Shown: one piece after another, positions 11,766 through 25,400 of the stretch
Numbering within the stretch: the first letter of the stretch is position 1
Layout: each line of letters begins with the position of its first letter
NCBI RefSeq assembly: GCF_028583425.1
Contig: NC_072801.1
Location: 60,403,766-60,467,765, forward strand
From: Eublepharis macularius
Taxonomy: Eukaryota; Chordata; Lepidosauria; Squamata; Eublepharidae
Direction: 5' to 3'
Length of the DNA stretch: 64,000 bases
Notes under the pieces: generated by a model
What the model was told of the DNA's origin: nothing
Database searches by the model: none
The model's input: only the letters and a program-made list of their open reading frames with translations
Program-made: the position numbers and the translations under genes

Positions 11766-12008
11766 CATTAATAATAATAATCGATTTATATACCACCCTT
11801 CAGGACAACTTAATGCTCACTCAGAGCAGTTTACAAAGTGTGTCATTATTATCCTCATGACAATCACCGTATGAGGAGGGTGGAGCTGAGAGAGCTCCAG
11901 AGAGCTGTGATTGGCCTAAGGTCACCCAGCTGGCTTCAAGCGGAGGAGTGAGGAATCAAACCCAGCTCTCCAGATTAGAGTCCCATTGCTCTTAACCACT
12001 ACCAAACC
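11766..12008 (-). mobile_element. tRNA-headed SINE with AT-rich tail
   Basis: On the minus strand: GGTAGTGGTTAAGAGCAATGG head, then GGTTTGATTCC-type B box, then a body ending in TATATAAATCGATTATTATT. Same family as 19281-19535 and 22530-22790; resembles the squamate Sauria SINE. Confidence 0.75.
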
Positions 12009-13273
12009 ACAATAACTTCCTTCCCCTGTCCCTGCCCACACCAAATCCTAGAGTGGACTTGGGCAGTCTCAAACACTGACCTGGATTAAAGGAAAGTAGT
12101 TGTCAAAACACCACAGCTAGTTGTTTCCATACATCTCCTTATTCATCTTAATATTTTGTTTCATCTGGTTGTGTAACTGTATATATGACTGTATGGAGAA
12201 AATAGGGGTGGCATGCTATATCTTATAGACCCAGGCAAGTGCTGAGAGTAGGCTTGCCAGGTTCCCTTACCCTCAAAGCGGGGGGACCTGGCACTCACCT
12301 TCTTTTTGCTCTGTGCCTGTACAATGACATCACTTCTGGTGGCATGTCCAGGTAACGTCATTGTACAGGCGCAGGATTATGGGTGTGCTTTGCAGTGGGC
12401 CGATTTGGGCCCCAGTTTGGCCTGTTTGGGCCCAAACCGGCCCACTGCAAAGCACACACACGCATGCTCTCGGGACAGTGTGATGAAGTCACTCCTGGGA
12501 GTGGTGAGGTCATTGTGCTGCCCTGGGAGTGCACCCAGGAGGTCTGTTTCTGCCCCCCCACCCCGGCTGGCCAGGTGAGTGGAGGCGAGAAGCAGAGGGG
12601 TGGGAGCAGGGGATCTCCACATGACAGAGATCAGCTACCGTACAGAAAATGGGGTCAACTCTATGGTACTATACCCTGCTGAGTTCCCTCTCCTCTCTAA
12701 ACCTTGCCTTTTACCAGGCTCCCCCCCCCCACCAGTCTCCTAATGAGGGCCTATCGAGAAGTGAATCTAGCCAACCTAGCCCAAACAGGAAGGGACTCAA
12801 ATTTGCAGTGCACAAACTCCCATCAAGGGGCTTATATAAGGAGGAGGCAAGTAGATTGGTAAAAGAAGTCCCTGGTTGCTGGCAGAGGGAAAGGGCTAGC
12901 AAATTTGTGTTGCTGCTTCCGAAGCAGACTGCTTATAGGCAGCAGGGACATAGCGGTAGGGCAATGATTGTTGGTCCTGGCACCTGGTTAGAGAGATGCA
13001 TCTTTTTGCATTTCAATTTTCTATTTCACAGCTACTGTCCTCAGTTTGCTTAAAGGTACAGCCCATGTAAGAGACAGACAGACAGCAATGAAGTAAGTGC
13101 ATGCTTTGCTTTGGAGGTGGGGCTTGGTAGGTTTATAATCGATGCTTGGGACTGTGTCCTTGGATGCCTTCTAATGTTCTTGGCAGTAAGAGGGGTATCT
13201 TTCATGTTAGAACTAGCCTGGGACATGCATGTCTCCACACAACCCTAAGTCCTCCTGACAGTACCCAAACGAG
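12009..13273. other. 3' flank of gene B; repeats only
   Basis: Contains inverted-repeat sequence at about 12306-12460 (GTGTGCTTTGCAGTGGGCC and complement) related to segments at 42.1-42.7 kb. No further exon was seen. Confidence 0.45.
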
Positions 13274-13441
13274 TCATTTTGCCTCTGGTCCCGCCTTGAT
13301 TCTGTTTTTGGCCACCGCTTCATAGACGCAGGGCTCAGGGACTCTGGCAGGATCCGCTGACTGCATGGCTTTCAGCAACCGCTGATCCAGTGTAACATAG
13401 GTGACTTCCTCCTGGTCTGCTCCAGTATGGCTCTGCATGGG
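13274..13441 (-). CDS. Gene B exon 8: ITIM tail and stop
   Basis: 168 nt (55 codons plus TGA), phase 0, acceptor CTGTAG. Reads PMQSHTGADQEEVTYVTLDQ and later PEPCVYEAVAKNR. VTYVTL is a canonical ITIM. In the second site Cys occupies the -2 position (CVYEAV), where gene C has Ser (SIYASV), so only the first is a textbook ITIM. No clear AATAAA signal was noticed just downstream. Confidence 0.85.
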   Translation of the reverse strand, partial: PMQSHTGADQEEVTYVTLDQRLLKAMQSADPARVPEPCVYEAVAKNRIKAGPEAK

Positions 13442-16400
13442 CTACAGGGAGAAAAGAAAAAGAAGTAGGGTTGGTCCTGTGATAATGAAGTATCAACAGA
13501 AACAGATAATAATGCTCTAATGAAATAAAAAGATTCTGAATGCTAGCTTGAAAACAGCAGCAAATGACATCTGAGGATGCCTGAAGACCACCTGTGTGTG
13601 TGTGTGGAGGGGGGGGGGGGGAGCATGAGACTATAGGGTTGCCAGCTCCAGGTTGGGAAATTCCAGGAGATTTTGGGGGGGGGAGGGGAGCCTGGGGATG
13701 GTGGAGTTTATGGAGGGGAGGGACCTCAATGAGGTTAATAATGCCATACAGGCCACCCTCCAAAGCAGCTGTTTTCTCCAGAGGAACTGATCTCTGCTGC
13801 CTGGAGATCAGTTGTAATTCTGGGAGATCTCTAAGCCCTACCTGGAGGCAGGCAACCCTACACAAGAGAGTGCCAGGTGTAGTAATGTCCATAGTGGCCA
13901 ATGCTGGTATTCAATTGAACTGGAGACATTCAAGTTATACCTGAGTAGCATTTTATTTTCTATGGCTAGGCTGGAGTGCTTGGGGTTGGCACTGTAACCC
14001 CATCACTAGATTCAAAGGTCAGGATCCGCAGATAGTGTGTATGAAACTCTTACCACATTCACTGGTTCGTGTCTTTCTCTGGAAGAAAAGCCTGTAAGAC
14101 AGAGAGACATCATTAGATTCTGTACTGGGTAAATCAACATTGCTGATATTCCTGTCCCATGTTTTCTGACTTCCAGGTCTTGATGGAAGAGGCCTCTTTC
14201 TTGGTACACATCCAACTCTAGATTCACCAGACTTGGTTTCCTTCTGCTGCTACCTACACTAGCTTCTAATCCGGCCCTGGAGGCACTTCCCTCCTGTGAG
14301 CACCTTCAACCTTGCCGGTGTTCAGGCCCCAGCAGCCAATGGAACAGGCAGGCCCCTCAGGCCAGCTGATATAGAGGGTGTAGTAGAGGCCCTGGAAGGC
14401 CAGCAGGTAGGCAACATGGCCTCCACACAGCCACTGGCTGACTGCCATCATGGGAGACATGGCATGTCCTGCTGACCGTCTGGCAGCATGAAAAAAGGAT
14501 GGAGTGGCAGGATAACTTTCTGCAAAGCCCTGAGGGTGAGCGGAGGAACAGCTAGGAATCCTTGGAGGATCTCATTGGCCAGGGGAACTTGGAGACTGCC
14601 CACAGAGGAAGCATGAGTGGAGGAGGGAGGGATAAAGGAAACTGATACCCAGGCTAGAGAAGAAGGAGGTCGCATCTCTCTAGGTTGCTAGGAGGCACTG
14701 GCTAGGAGGAGATGGAATAATCCACTTGAAGCCAACCCCCTTTCCTCCCAGTCCTGAGGCCTGTGCTGTGCCTGCTGGGGAAACACAGAGGTGCTGCTGA
14801 GTGTGGCAGGAGGGGCCTCACCATACATGTCTGGCTTTGTATATTCTGCTCCAGGAAAACTCAGCAGCAAGGTACCCGACTCATACACTGCATCTGACAG
14901 CCTGCATCTATTGGGCCCATTTGCCCAACTGTGTTTTTAGCTGTCTGTCAGATTATCTCAACCTTCCTCAGCAAATAGCGCTCTCCATGGGTGTCCTTTC
15001 TGCCACTTTATCTTAACAACGATCCTATGAGGTAGGACCAACTTTACTGAGTGAGTTTTATGGTTAAGTGGGGATTTGAGCCTGGGTCTCCCACGCGTCT
15101 GATGCTCTATTAATTGTGGAACGCTATTAATAATTTTGCACCATTTTACCTCTGTAAGTTCTGTGGGGAGGCACCAAGCAGAGCCCTGAAATCTGTCCCT
15201 TCAAGCATTGGAAACCCTGTTCATTCTCTCCCTTGCCTTCCTTCTAGGATTTCATCATAAATTTCCCAAACATTTTTGAGCCAACATCGGGGAAAATCAA
15301 CACTATATATTGCTTCCTGCTTTAAAAAAGTCCTTTCTTTAAGTATAGGGAGGGTAGGGCCAGTTTATGACAGCTTTTTAAAACAATTACCTCTCAATGT
15401 GAATTTTGAGGTGGTATAGCCTGGGGTGAGGACGATACCATTTTAGTGATGGACAATTTATAAAGCAACCTCTTCCAGTGGCCCACTCACCTGTTCTTCT
15501 TTTCCTGTAGAATAGGAAGGCAACCAGCAACAGGAGGAGAATCGAAAGGCCCCCGGCACTGCTTGCCCATATAACTTTTGAGGACCCTGCTGTAAAATCC
15601 ATAGAAACCTTTCATTAAGGGACTGCAGGCTTTCTCTTTCCACCCATGACTAGTGCCCCAAGAATGGTCCTTCCATCAATCAATCATTGCATCCATTCAT
15701 CTACCCTGTGCATATTAAGTCGGGTGAGAAAAATACATCAATGCTATTCTCAGCACCCCAAAACACTGTGCATACGATTCCTTTGTTCTATTCAATGTAA
15801 TTGGATTGATCCTCAAGGATGTTTAGGCAACCCTAATCCCAAAATAGCAAAGAGTCCAGCAGCACCTTTAAGACGAACCAACTTTACTGTAGCATAAGCT
15901 TTCGAGAACCACAGTACTCTGTGTCAGATGCATCTGATGAAAAGAACTGTGGTTCTCGAAAGCTTATGCTACAGTAAAGTTGGTTCGTCTTAAAGGTGCT
16001 GCTGGACTCTTTGCTATTTTGCCACTACAGACTAACACGGCTAACTCCTCTGGTCCTAATCCCAAAAGCTCCTTCCTCAAGCAGAGGGGAGAGGTCTGGA
16101 ATATCAGGGGGCAAGGCAGGCTCCTCACCTGTCACAACCAGCTCCACAGGCTGGCTTGGCCTTGACCAGATGAAAGAATGGTTGCTGTGGACATACTGAC
16201 AGGTGTATGTCCCTGCATTTTCTGATGTTATATCGTGGAGAATGAACTTGGTTGTGTTTTTGTCAGGCTTTGCCTTCTGTGATGCTGTCAGGTTTCCTGA
16301 TTTGTGCAGGGAGAAGTTCAGGCCATTCTGCGGTCCTTGGCAATGGATGGTGACTTTTGAGCCTGGAGCAAGATGTCTACTGGGTTTCCCCTTGATGGAG

Positions 16401-19400
16401 GGTTGGGGAAGATTGGGATCTGAAGGCAGGAAAAACACAATGAAGGCATGGAGTCATGCTGTTTGGTATTTAGCCAGTGTATACTTGCTACCTAGCAGAT
16501 CATCTTCTAGTACAAAATCTCTCAAATGGACTATTCTGTGCTAGCACCCTAAAGACACAAACAGCAGGCACAAGCCATGGATTCCAGTATTCTGTAAATG
16601 CTGCAAGCAGGTTTGAATGACTGAACAACCAGAGTGGGTTGAGAGATGCTGGAGGGATTACCAGTGGCCAAGACCAGAGCATACTGAATTCTTCTTTATT
16701 AAAAGCAGAAGCAGAACGAATTGTGCAACAGAGATACATGGGCATCTGGTACAAATGTGGAGAATTATTCATGCTATCTTCTTCCAAATTTGAAAATTTA
16801 TTTTTAGTCACAGAATGTTCATGAATGGATTTCTACTGCTGTTTGCAAATGTACGATGTATATATCCAGGGCTTTTTTCCTGGGAAAAGAGGTGGTGGAA
16901 CTCAGTGAGTTGTCCTCGGAGAAAATGGTCACATGGCTGGTGGCCCCGCCCCCTGATCTCCAGACAGAGGGGAGCTTAGATTGCCCTACGCACCGCTGGT
17001 GTGTAGGGCACTCTAAACTCCCCTCTGCCTGGAGATCAGGGGGTGGGGCCACCAGCCATGTGACCATTTTCAAGAGGTGCTGGAACTCCGTTCCCCTGCG
17101 ATCCCACTGAAAAAAATCCCTGTGTATATCCCTTTGGACTTCTGTAGCACTTTGCCCCTGAATCATTGGCAGGAGAAAGGTGAGCCCTTATCAGCCTCAC
17201 AGCCATCACTTGTTTATGTGGTCAAGACTCTGGGAGGATCTTGAGGAGATGATGACCGTTGCAAGGGGACAAGTAGCTGTCACCACTGGACTGCAGCAAG
17301 TGTCCTCTTCAGTGCAGAATAATGATCAGACTGTGAGCTGGACCACAAGAGACGAGTTTCACATGGCTGGTCGGTGCAAATTTACCTGGGAAGTGGAGGA
17401 GACTCTTTCCCTTCTCCTTCCCCTCTCTGTGAGAGCCGCCTGCCAGCTTCAGGCTTCCCTCACTTGCTACGGAGACAGCCGTCAGCAAAGCTCCAGCTGC
17501 AGCAACAAGCAGAGGAATCTGCCGCCCCCGCCGGGGCTGCTCTGACATGCCCTCGCTCCGGTTTTGCTGCGACTGGAGCTTTGCCAATGGCTGTGTGGGT
17601 GAAGCTACAAGTGACGAATGACACTTGAATGGCAGTGTATTTCTCCCTGTTCACTTGCGCTCCACTCAATCCACTTGCCGTTCAAGTGTCATTCGTCACT
17701 TGTAGCTTGGCCCTGTAGCAGCTCCCTGGGGGCTGGCAGGCAGCCCACCAGACACAGGGCACCCTGGGAGAGAGCAGCAGTTGCCCACGCCGGATGGTCT
17801 TTGGGGGCCCTCACATCCACCAGGTGGCTCTCACAGAGAGGGAAAGGAGTCTCCTACATTTCCCAGGTAAATTTTGCCGACCCGCCATGTGAAACTTGTC
17901 TCTTGTGGTCTGACTCTGTGTTAAACTAGTATTGGGCAGACCCAGGTTCAATGCCCTTCTCAGAGTCTCTTACACGAGGAGGCTCAAGTGTAGGGAGATG
18001 CAATGTTAGCCAGGAAGCATACTTTAAAAAGACAGAGCCAAAGGCTCTCTCCACAGGGTAGCTTTAAAAGACAAAGCAGACAGAGAGAGCTCCTTAGAGG
18101 GTTGTTAATTTAATCTTCGTCTCCCTGAAGGCTCTGTCAATATCACCTCCCCTTTGGGGAGCCATGAAACATACTGTGGGTGACTTTGGACTAGTCAGCC
18201 CCACCTACCTCACAGGATTGCTGCAGGTTAAATTGGAGAGGGGTCCAACCTTGTCCTGAGCTCCTTTGGGGAAAGATGGGATAAAATATGAAGGAAGGAA
18301 ATGTGAAAGAAGAACATCTTGAAAGGGGACTGGAGCTGCACACTGACTAAAGAAAGCCCAGATGCCGACCACTCCTCACCTTCCAGTGGAAAACTCTCAT
18401 ACTTGAATGAGGGCAGCCAATAACAAGCCCTGCCTTACAGTGGCCTCACTCGTTTTCTGAAAAGCTGAAGTACTGGCAGGCACCAGGGCACCCACAGGTG
18501 CCATGCGGGGACCTCCGTTGTAGGGTAAACAATTTGAGAGGCATTTGAGGCATTGGCCATGTAACTATAAACATGTGCATGGAAGGCGGTCATTAGGGTA
18601 GTGCTTTGCTCCGTATCAGCATCTTCTTTTTCTCCCTAATGTCCCCCTAGTCCCTGCGGAGATCTAAGTTCAATGTTCTTCTTAACCACGAAGCACACTG
18701 GGTGACTTTGGACCGGCCACTCTCAGTCCCTCCTATCTCAAAGGATTGTTGGAGGACACCCAACTTCACTCTGAGCTCCTTGCAGGAAAGATGGGATAAA
18801 ATGTGATAGAAGTGTTGAGGTTGTTCTAGTATATTAGAATCTGGAATGGTTCTAAACTATATATTTTATTTGTGCACAGGTTTCTCCTAGGGTTGCCAGG
18901 TGTCTGGTTTTCCCCTAGACAGTCCAGTTTTTTCTTGGACTGTCTGAAGGAAACGGGGTTAAAATATTGGACAGACCTTCCTGCACTGCTTCAGCCTCCT
19001 CCCCCCTGCTTCCAGCACTGGGTGAGTGGGGGGCCAGCCAACCCATCTGGCCTCCTCCTGCAAGCCTGGGAAGCAGCTGGCCCACTCACCTGGCTGGCCT
19101 CTTGTGAACCGGGGAAATGGCCAGGCCAGCTAGTCCACCAGGCCTCCTGAATGCTGAAGAAGTGGCTAGACTGGCTAGCCCGCCCAGCAACAGGGGAGAG
19201 GCCAGCGATGATGTCACTTCAAAAAGCAACATCATCACATGGGGCCTGGGAAGAACCTGTTTGTGTGAGAACCTGAGTTACCAGCTTGGTGTAGTGGTTA
19301 AGAGCACGGGACTCTAATCTGGAGAGCCGGGTTTGATTCCCCACTCCTCCACAAAGCCAGCTGGGTGACCTTGGGCGAGTCACAGTTCTCTTGAGCTCTC

Positions 19401-22400
19401 TTAGCCCCACCCACCTCACAGGGTGATTGTTGTGGGGTAATAATAACACTTTGTAAACCGCTCTGAGTGGGCATTAAGTTGTCCTGAAGGGCGGTATATA
19501 AATCGAATGTTATTATTATGTTATTATTATTTTTTCAGGGCTGGACAAATGAATGTGCTCTTCCACCTGCAATTTATTTTGTTGTAGGGCTGGGATCCCC
19601 AACCATTCTAAAGGCACCTTTAGAATGCTGAGATGGGGTTGTGGGCACCACCCCAAAATGGCTGTCTCAGAAGGTGAAGCCAAATCGAATACCTCACACC
19701 TCCTGGGAAGAAGGAAATCTCGAAGGGTGACTGCAACCACACACTGACTAAAGAAAACCCCGATGCTTACTAGTCCTTCTCACTTTCCAGTGGAAAACCA
19801 TTTGAATGAGGGCAGTCAGGAACAAGCATTGCATTACAATGGCCCTGCCCACTTTCAGAAAAGCTTGGAAGGCACCAAGAGAAGTACTAGTGGGTGCCTT
19901 GGTGCCCATGGGTCCCATATTGGGGACCCCGTTATAGGGTAAACAATTTGATAGGCAGTTGGGGCATTGGGAGTGAAACTATAAACATGTGCATGGAAGG
20001 CAGTCATTGAGTTAGTGTTGGGCTCAATGCCAACATCCTCTTTCCCCCCTGATATCAACCTAGCTCCTGAAACCCAGCTTGAGTGATGACAATTGGACAT
20101 GGAAAAAGTGGCATTCATATCTATTACCAATAGCTAGGCTGCAGCATGGGTTTGAGATCAGGATGCAAAATATGTATCTGGCTTGGTTTTGATGAACTAT
20201 TGCTGATGCTTTGTGAGCATCAGTGCCTGCAATTACCCACAAAAATTATTGAACATTTCAACCTCATTTATAAGCATTGGAAAAGGGAAGGAATGCCAGG
20301 TTTGGGGCTTTTACCTCTCAGAATCAAATCCACGGGGTTACTTGGCTCTGACCAGACAAATGGATTTCCTGCGAGGTGATATTGGCAGGTGTAGCTCCCA
20401 GCATCCTCCAATGTCACCATAGAGAGAAGGAGCTCTTTTGTGTCTCCACCTGGCTCCCTCTTCCGTGATGCAGTCAGGTTCCTTGACTGGTGCAGGGAGA
20501 AGTTCAGCCCATCCTCTGGTCCTTGGCACTCAATGGTGACATTCAAGCCCAGATCAATCTGACCTTTGGGTTCTGCCCTGATGAAGGGTTTGGAGAGGCT
20601 TGGATCTAGGGATTAAAATGTAATGAATCTCTAGGCACATTAAAATTTAGAATTCAACCAACATTTCCTATGAAGTTCAATCACAGATTATGTGTCAGTC
20701 TGAATGCTAATGATATTCAAGTCTGGTGTAAAATGTGACATACTGTCTTTTAAAGCAATTCTAAGTATTGTGTCCTTAGGATAGAAGAGTATCTGTGGCA
20801 CTGTTTACAGAAGCAGCAGATCTGTTATCTTGCTTCAGATGCCCAAATCGCAGCACTCAACTTCACCGCACCCTCTGCCCCTTCTTTTTGGATGATGACC
20901 ATCTGTCTCACAACCTTCAGTCCATCACACCCCTAACACCTTTTCTCCCACCTCTCAGCTGGAGGGTTTGTCATCTTCCCCAAACATTGATGGACAGTCC
21001 ATCAAAGCACAGAAAGATTCCCCGTCTATCAGGAAGCCCTTTTCTAACCCTCGGCTTTTCATTGACAAAACCTCAGTTGACCATTCAGGTCTATTATCCT
21101 AAGAAATAGCCAGCCATCAACTCTAGAAATGCCTCTTGCTCTGTGCAGCCTTTCTGTTTGCTTTAGAGATATGGGATATGCAAAACCTGTTTATTGTTAA
21201 TAAAAAATATGCAAAGTCACTCTTACCTGTTACATAGATGGCTACTTTATCACTGAAATCTGAGCATTGATCAGACAAGCAATATTGACACCAATAGATC
21301 CCAGCATCTGATGGTGAGACATTTTGAATGAAAAATTCAGCCTGGGACTTTTCCTGGGCTGCCAAAGGATACTTAGCTGAACCTGGTTCTTTGTGTAGCT
21401 TGAATTGAACTTTATCGTGATGTTTGTTCTTACAGTAGATTGTAGCATGTGCTCCCAGGGTAAGGTTCTCACTGGGTTCCACTGAGATGGATGGCCTGGG
21501 ATAAGCTTGTCCAGAATGAGAGAGAGAAAACAAGAGTGAGATCTGGAATGGGCACCAGAGAGCAGTTCTGAAAAATCTCAAGGAAGGAGCTGGAGAAACC
21601 CTTTGTCTCTGTTGGTGGAAACGATGAACCTTTCTTATTTCTTATTTTAATTCCTTTAATATATTCTCTTACTCTTGAGTATTTGAGGTGATTCATAGCA
21701 TAAAAACACAATGAATAAGAGTTTCATCTTAAAACACTATGTATAAATGAAAATGCTCTAAAAGGCCAGCATTATGTAAGTAAATAAAATATAACACATT
21801 AATTCACAGCAACATGAACTCAGAATCCTACATCGAGCCCCTGGCATCCTCGTTGTCCATCCTTACTATACAGTGACAATGACAAAATGTCCCTTCCAAG
21901 TGGGGCCTTTGAGTGACAAGAGCATGGGATCAGTGGGACTGAACATGCCTCTTTTTGTAGGCTGCATGTGCGGCAAACATAATAGCTGAACTTTCACAAG
22001 AGGACAGAATCTCACCCGACTGCGGGAAGTCCGGTTCCAGAGTGTTTTAGAGAAGAATGGGGATAATGAAACAAGAGGATGGCTTCAAGTGGTCAGCTGT
22101 GTTGGTCTGAAGTAGCAGTATTTGAATCCAGTGGAAAAAGACCAACCTTGGGGTACCTTCCACCTTGGTTCCCAGCCTCCAGGTGGTGGCTGGAGATCTC
22201 TCAGAAATTACAACTGATCTCCAGATGACAGAGATCAGTTGCCCCATAGAAAAAGAAAGCTTTGGAGGGTGGACTCTATAGCATTATACCCCACTGATGT
22301 CCCTCCCTTCCCCAAACCCCACCTTTCCATGCTCTGCCACCAAATCTCCAAGTATTTCCCAAGCATGAGCTGGCAAACCTATCTATGATTCAATGATTTA

Positions 22401-25400
22401 AATACAGTAGAAAATGAGAAACTCTTAAAATCAAATGTACATTTTAGTCAGTGTAGCTTTTCCATTTGATTTATGGTTGTGGAAAATAACAAAGGCATTT
22501 TAGTATTTAGTAATAACAAAAGTATTTAGTAGGAGAGCCAGTTAAGAGCACTGGACTCTAATCTGGAGAACCAGGTTTGATTCCTCACTCCTCCGCTTGA
22601 AGCCAGCTGGGTGACCTTGGGTTAGTCGCAGCTTCTAGGAGCTCTCTCAGCCCCACCTACCTCACAGGGAGCTTTGTTGTGGGGATAATAGTAACATACT
22701 TTGTAAACCGCTCTCAGTGGGTGTTAAGTCATCCTGAAGGGTGGTATATAAATCGAATGTTATTATTATGTTATTATTATTATTTACGAAAATAGCATAC
22801 AAGGACTGAGATAGGCCTTCACCTCTTACATTGATATGTACTTCATCACTAATATCAACATCGGTTTCGATGACTGTTTTCTTGGAAGCAATACATAAAC
22901 CGGTAGAGCCCTGCAAGTAATTGACTGTCATTCAAAATGATAAATATAACCTCATTTTGTTCTGCCTTCTTTACATCCACATAGTGCTGAAAGAAACTCT
23001 CTTGTTTGTGCAGAAAAAATTCAGCATGTTGTTGGTCTTTATTCTTACAATGGATGGTGATATTTCCTCCCAGTGTAACTACCTCAGTGGAACTCAAAGA
23101 AACTGAAGGTTTGGGATAAGGGTCGAATCCACATTACTCATTCTAAGTCGCATGTTCCCTGCATTCCCCACGCAATCCCGAGTGCCGGTCACATTACCTC
23201 ATTAAACAGACGCATTTCATTCACATTTCTCCCAAATATGTGGTCACAGGTTTTCAAGGGAAGTTTCACGGTGGCTGCGAACGGGCCAATGTGCAATTTA
23301 CACGGTTTTTTTAAAAACCACCCCCCTTCCTGTCTCTCCGGCCGTTCCAAGAGTTCCTATTGGCTGATTCAACTTGCAAGTGCTCCGTAGTCTGCAAAAG
23401 ACTGTTTTTGACTTCATAGCATTGGATTTATTAATTATGCTGTTTCTGAATCAAATCTGGTAGTTTGAAAAATCATTTTGGGGTGAATCCATCCTCAGAA
23501 CGGACTCGCGAAACTTCCTTTTTAACTGTTTTTTATTTTTTTTATTTTATATTACTGTAATATCGAAATTACGAAATATCGAAATAATGACACTCCAAGG
23601 AAGTGAAACTTCAGTAAAATTCAGACACTGAACTGTCCTGCATAGGAAATGCCCACGAAAGCTTCCCACATGCTTCCAAATTTCCAAAAAAGAAACGAGA
23701 GAGAGCCATCAGTGCTGTCAGTGGGGGAAAGAGAGGCATCATTATCTTCAATGATGTTTCTTTATAAGGCAAGATCAAAATAACGGAAAAGTGCGCTCAA
23801 AAAAATAAAAAAATGGGCGGGGAAAAAAAGGTCCCGCCCCCAAAAGCAGTTTTCGAGTGGCTATGTGACCGGAGGGACGCGCGAGAAAGACGGATTGGAA
23901 GCAGGAATGTGAACGAAGAGGAAAAAATCGTGGATTGGAGGCAAATGGAAGATGTCCGATAAACATGCGGGTAATGGGTGAATGTGGATTCGACCAAGGT
24001 TGTTTTGCAAAAGAAAGAGGGCAAAAGCAATATTCAGAAGATGGAACATCTACAATAATCTCACTCTGCAGAAAACACAAGATGGAGTCTGCCTGAAAGA
24101 ATCAAAATTCTGATTAATGATGGTCACAAACAGAAGGCTAATAGTTTAGCAAGCTTTTCCTTTGCATCCCAATGAATTTGGATGTGTTTGTTTGCATGAT
24201 TATTACTGGTTTTTTCACAAAAGTCGACTTTCTTGCTACCTCCCACACCATCTGTCTTCCACTGGTGTTGCCTCTGATTTTGAATAGGACACATAGTAAA
24301 ATAATAAAAGGTCATTTTATTTTTATTTATTTAATTCATTAATAACCTGCCTTTCTCCACAAAATGGACCCAAAGTGGCTTCCACCGTTCTCTTTTCCTC
24401 CATTTTATCCTCACAACAACCCTGGGATAGGCTGAGAATGCTTGACTTGTCCAAGGTCACACAGCAAGCTTCCACAGTAGAGTAGGAATTCAGACCAGGA
24501 TCGCCCAGATACTAGTCCAACACACCAACCACTACACCATGCTGGCTTGAGACTTGGCTCTATCTCTTAGGATAAATCAGTTATTATTTCCCCCTTAATT
24601 GCATTCTAATAGTCTTGTGGCTTGAACCAATATATAAATATCTCATTTTCTAACTAGAATATTATATAATTTTATTTATTTATTCCATGTTTTACTCAAG
24701 CAGGCTCAGGGCGGATTACATCATATAAAAACATTTAATACAATTTACATATCATAAAAGCAATAAGACAGTTTAAAAATTTCAGACATTGGCCGTTTTC
24801 ACACTGTCTATAAATAGCGCGAGACTCACGGAAGGCTGCCGGCTTTCTCACGCGATTTATGACGTCATCTGTTTACAAAACGCCACAAACAGTGGTTTAT
24901 GGCGTTTTGTAATCGGATGGTGTTAAAAATTGCACGAGGAAGCCGGCAGCCTTCCGTGAGTTTCGCGCTACTTATAGACAGTGTGAAAACAGCCATTGAT
25001 ATTGATCCCTATATCTCATTACTTCCCGTATGTCATCCTGGTGCAGGGTTGTGAGTGGGCTGCACCTAAGTGTAGAAAAATAGGAATGAACCCCACCGGA
25101 TCATTAAGCTGTTGAATCGAAGTACCTCACTTTATCTAGAATGCGTTACGTGTGAATGTTGAGAAGGAACCTGTCGCACTGCAGGCCGAGGGTGGGGTTG
25201 TTTGGGAGTCCAGAGAAAGTTGGGGAGGGTTGACCCTCCATACAAATCTACCTGGAAGAACCTTATGGAGTAACAGGAACTTCAACAGTTATTCATTTAC
25301 AGCAATTCACTTAGTGCCCCTGATTGTCCTCACATGACCTTGCCCTCCTCTCCTGTTCCTGTCCATCCCCACTGCAGCATATCCCCACCTTTAAAGCCTG

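Noticed and set aside
11103-11874. Long overlapping open frames on both strands
   Set aside because: High-GC sequence with similar frames in all directions, Cys/Ala/Pro-rich composition and no domain; related DNA recurs at 32 kb.
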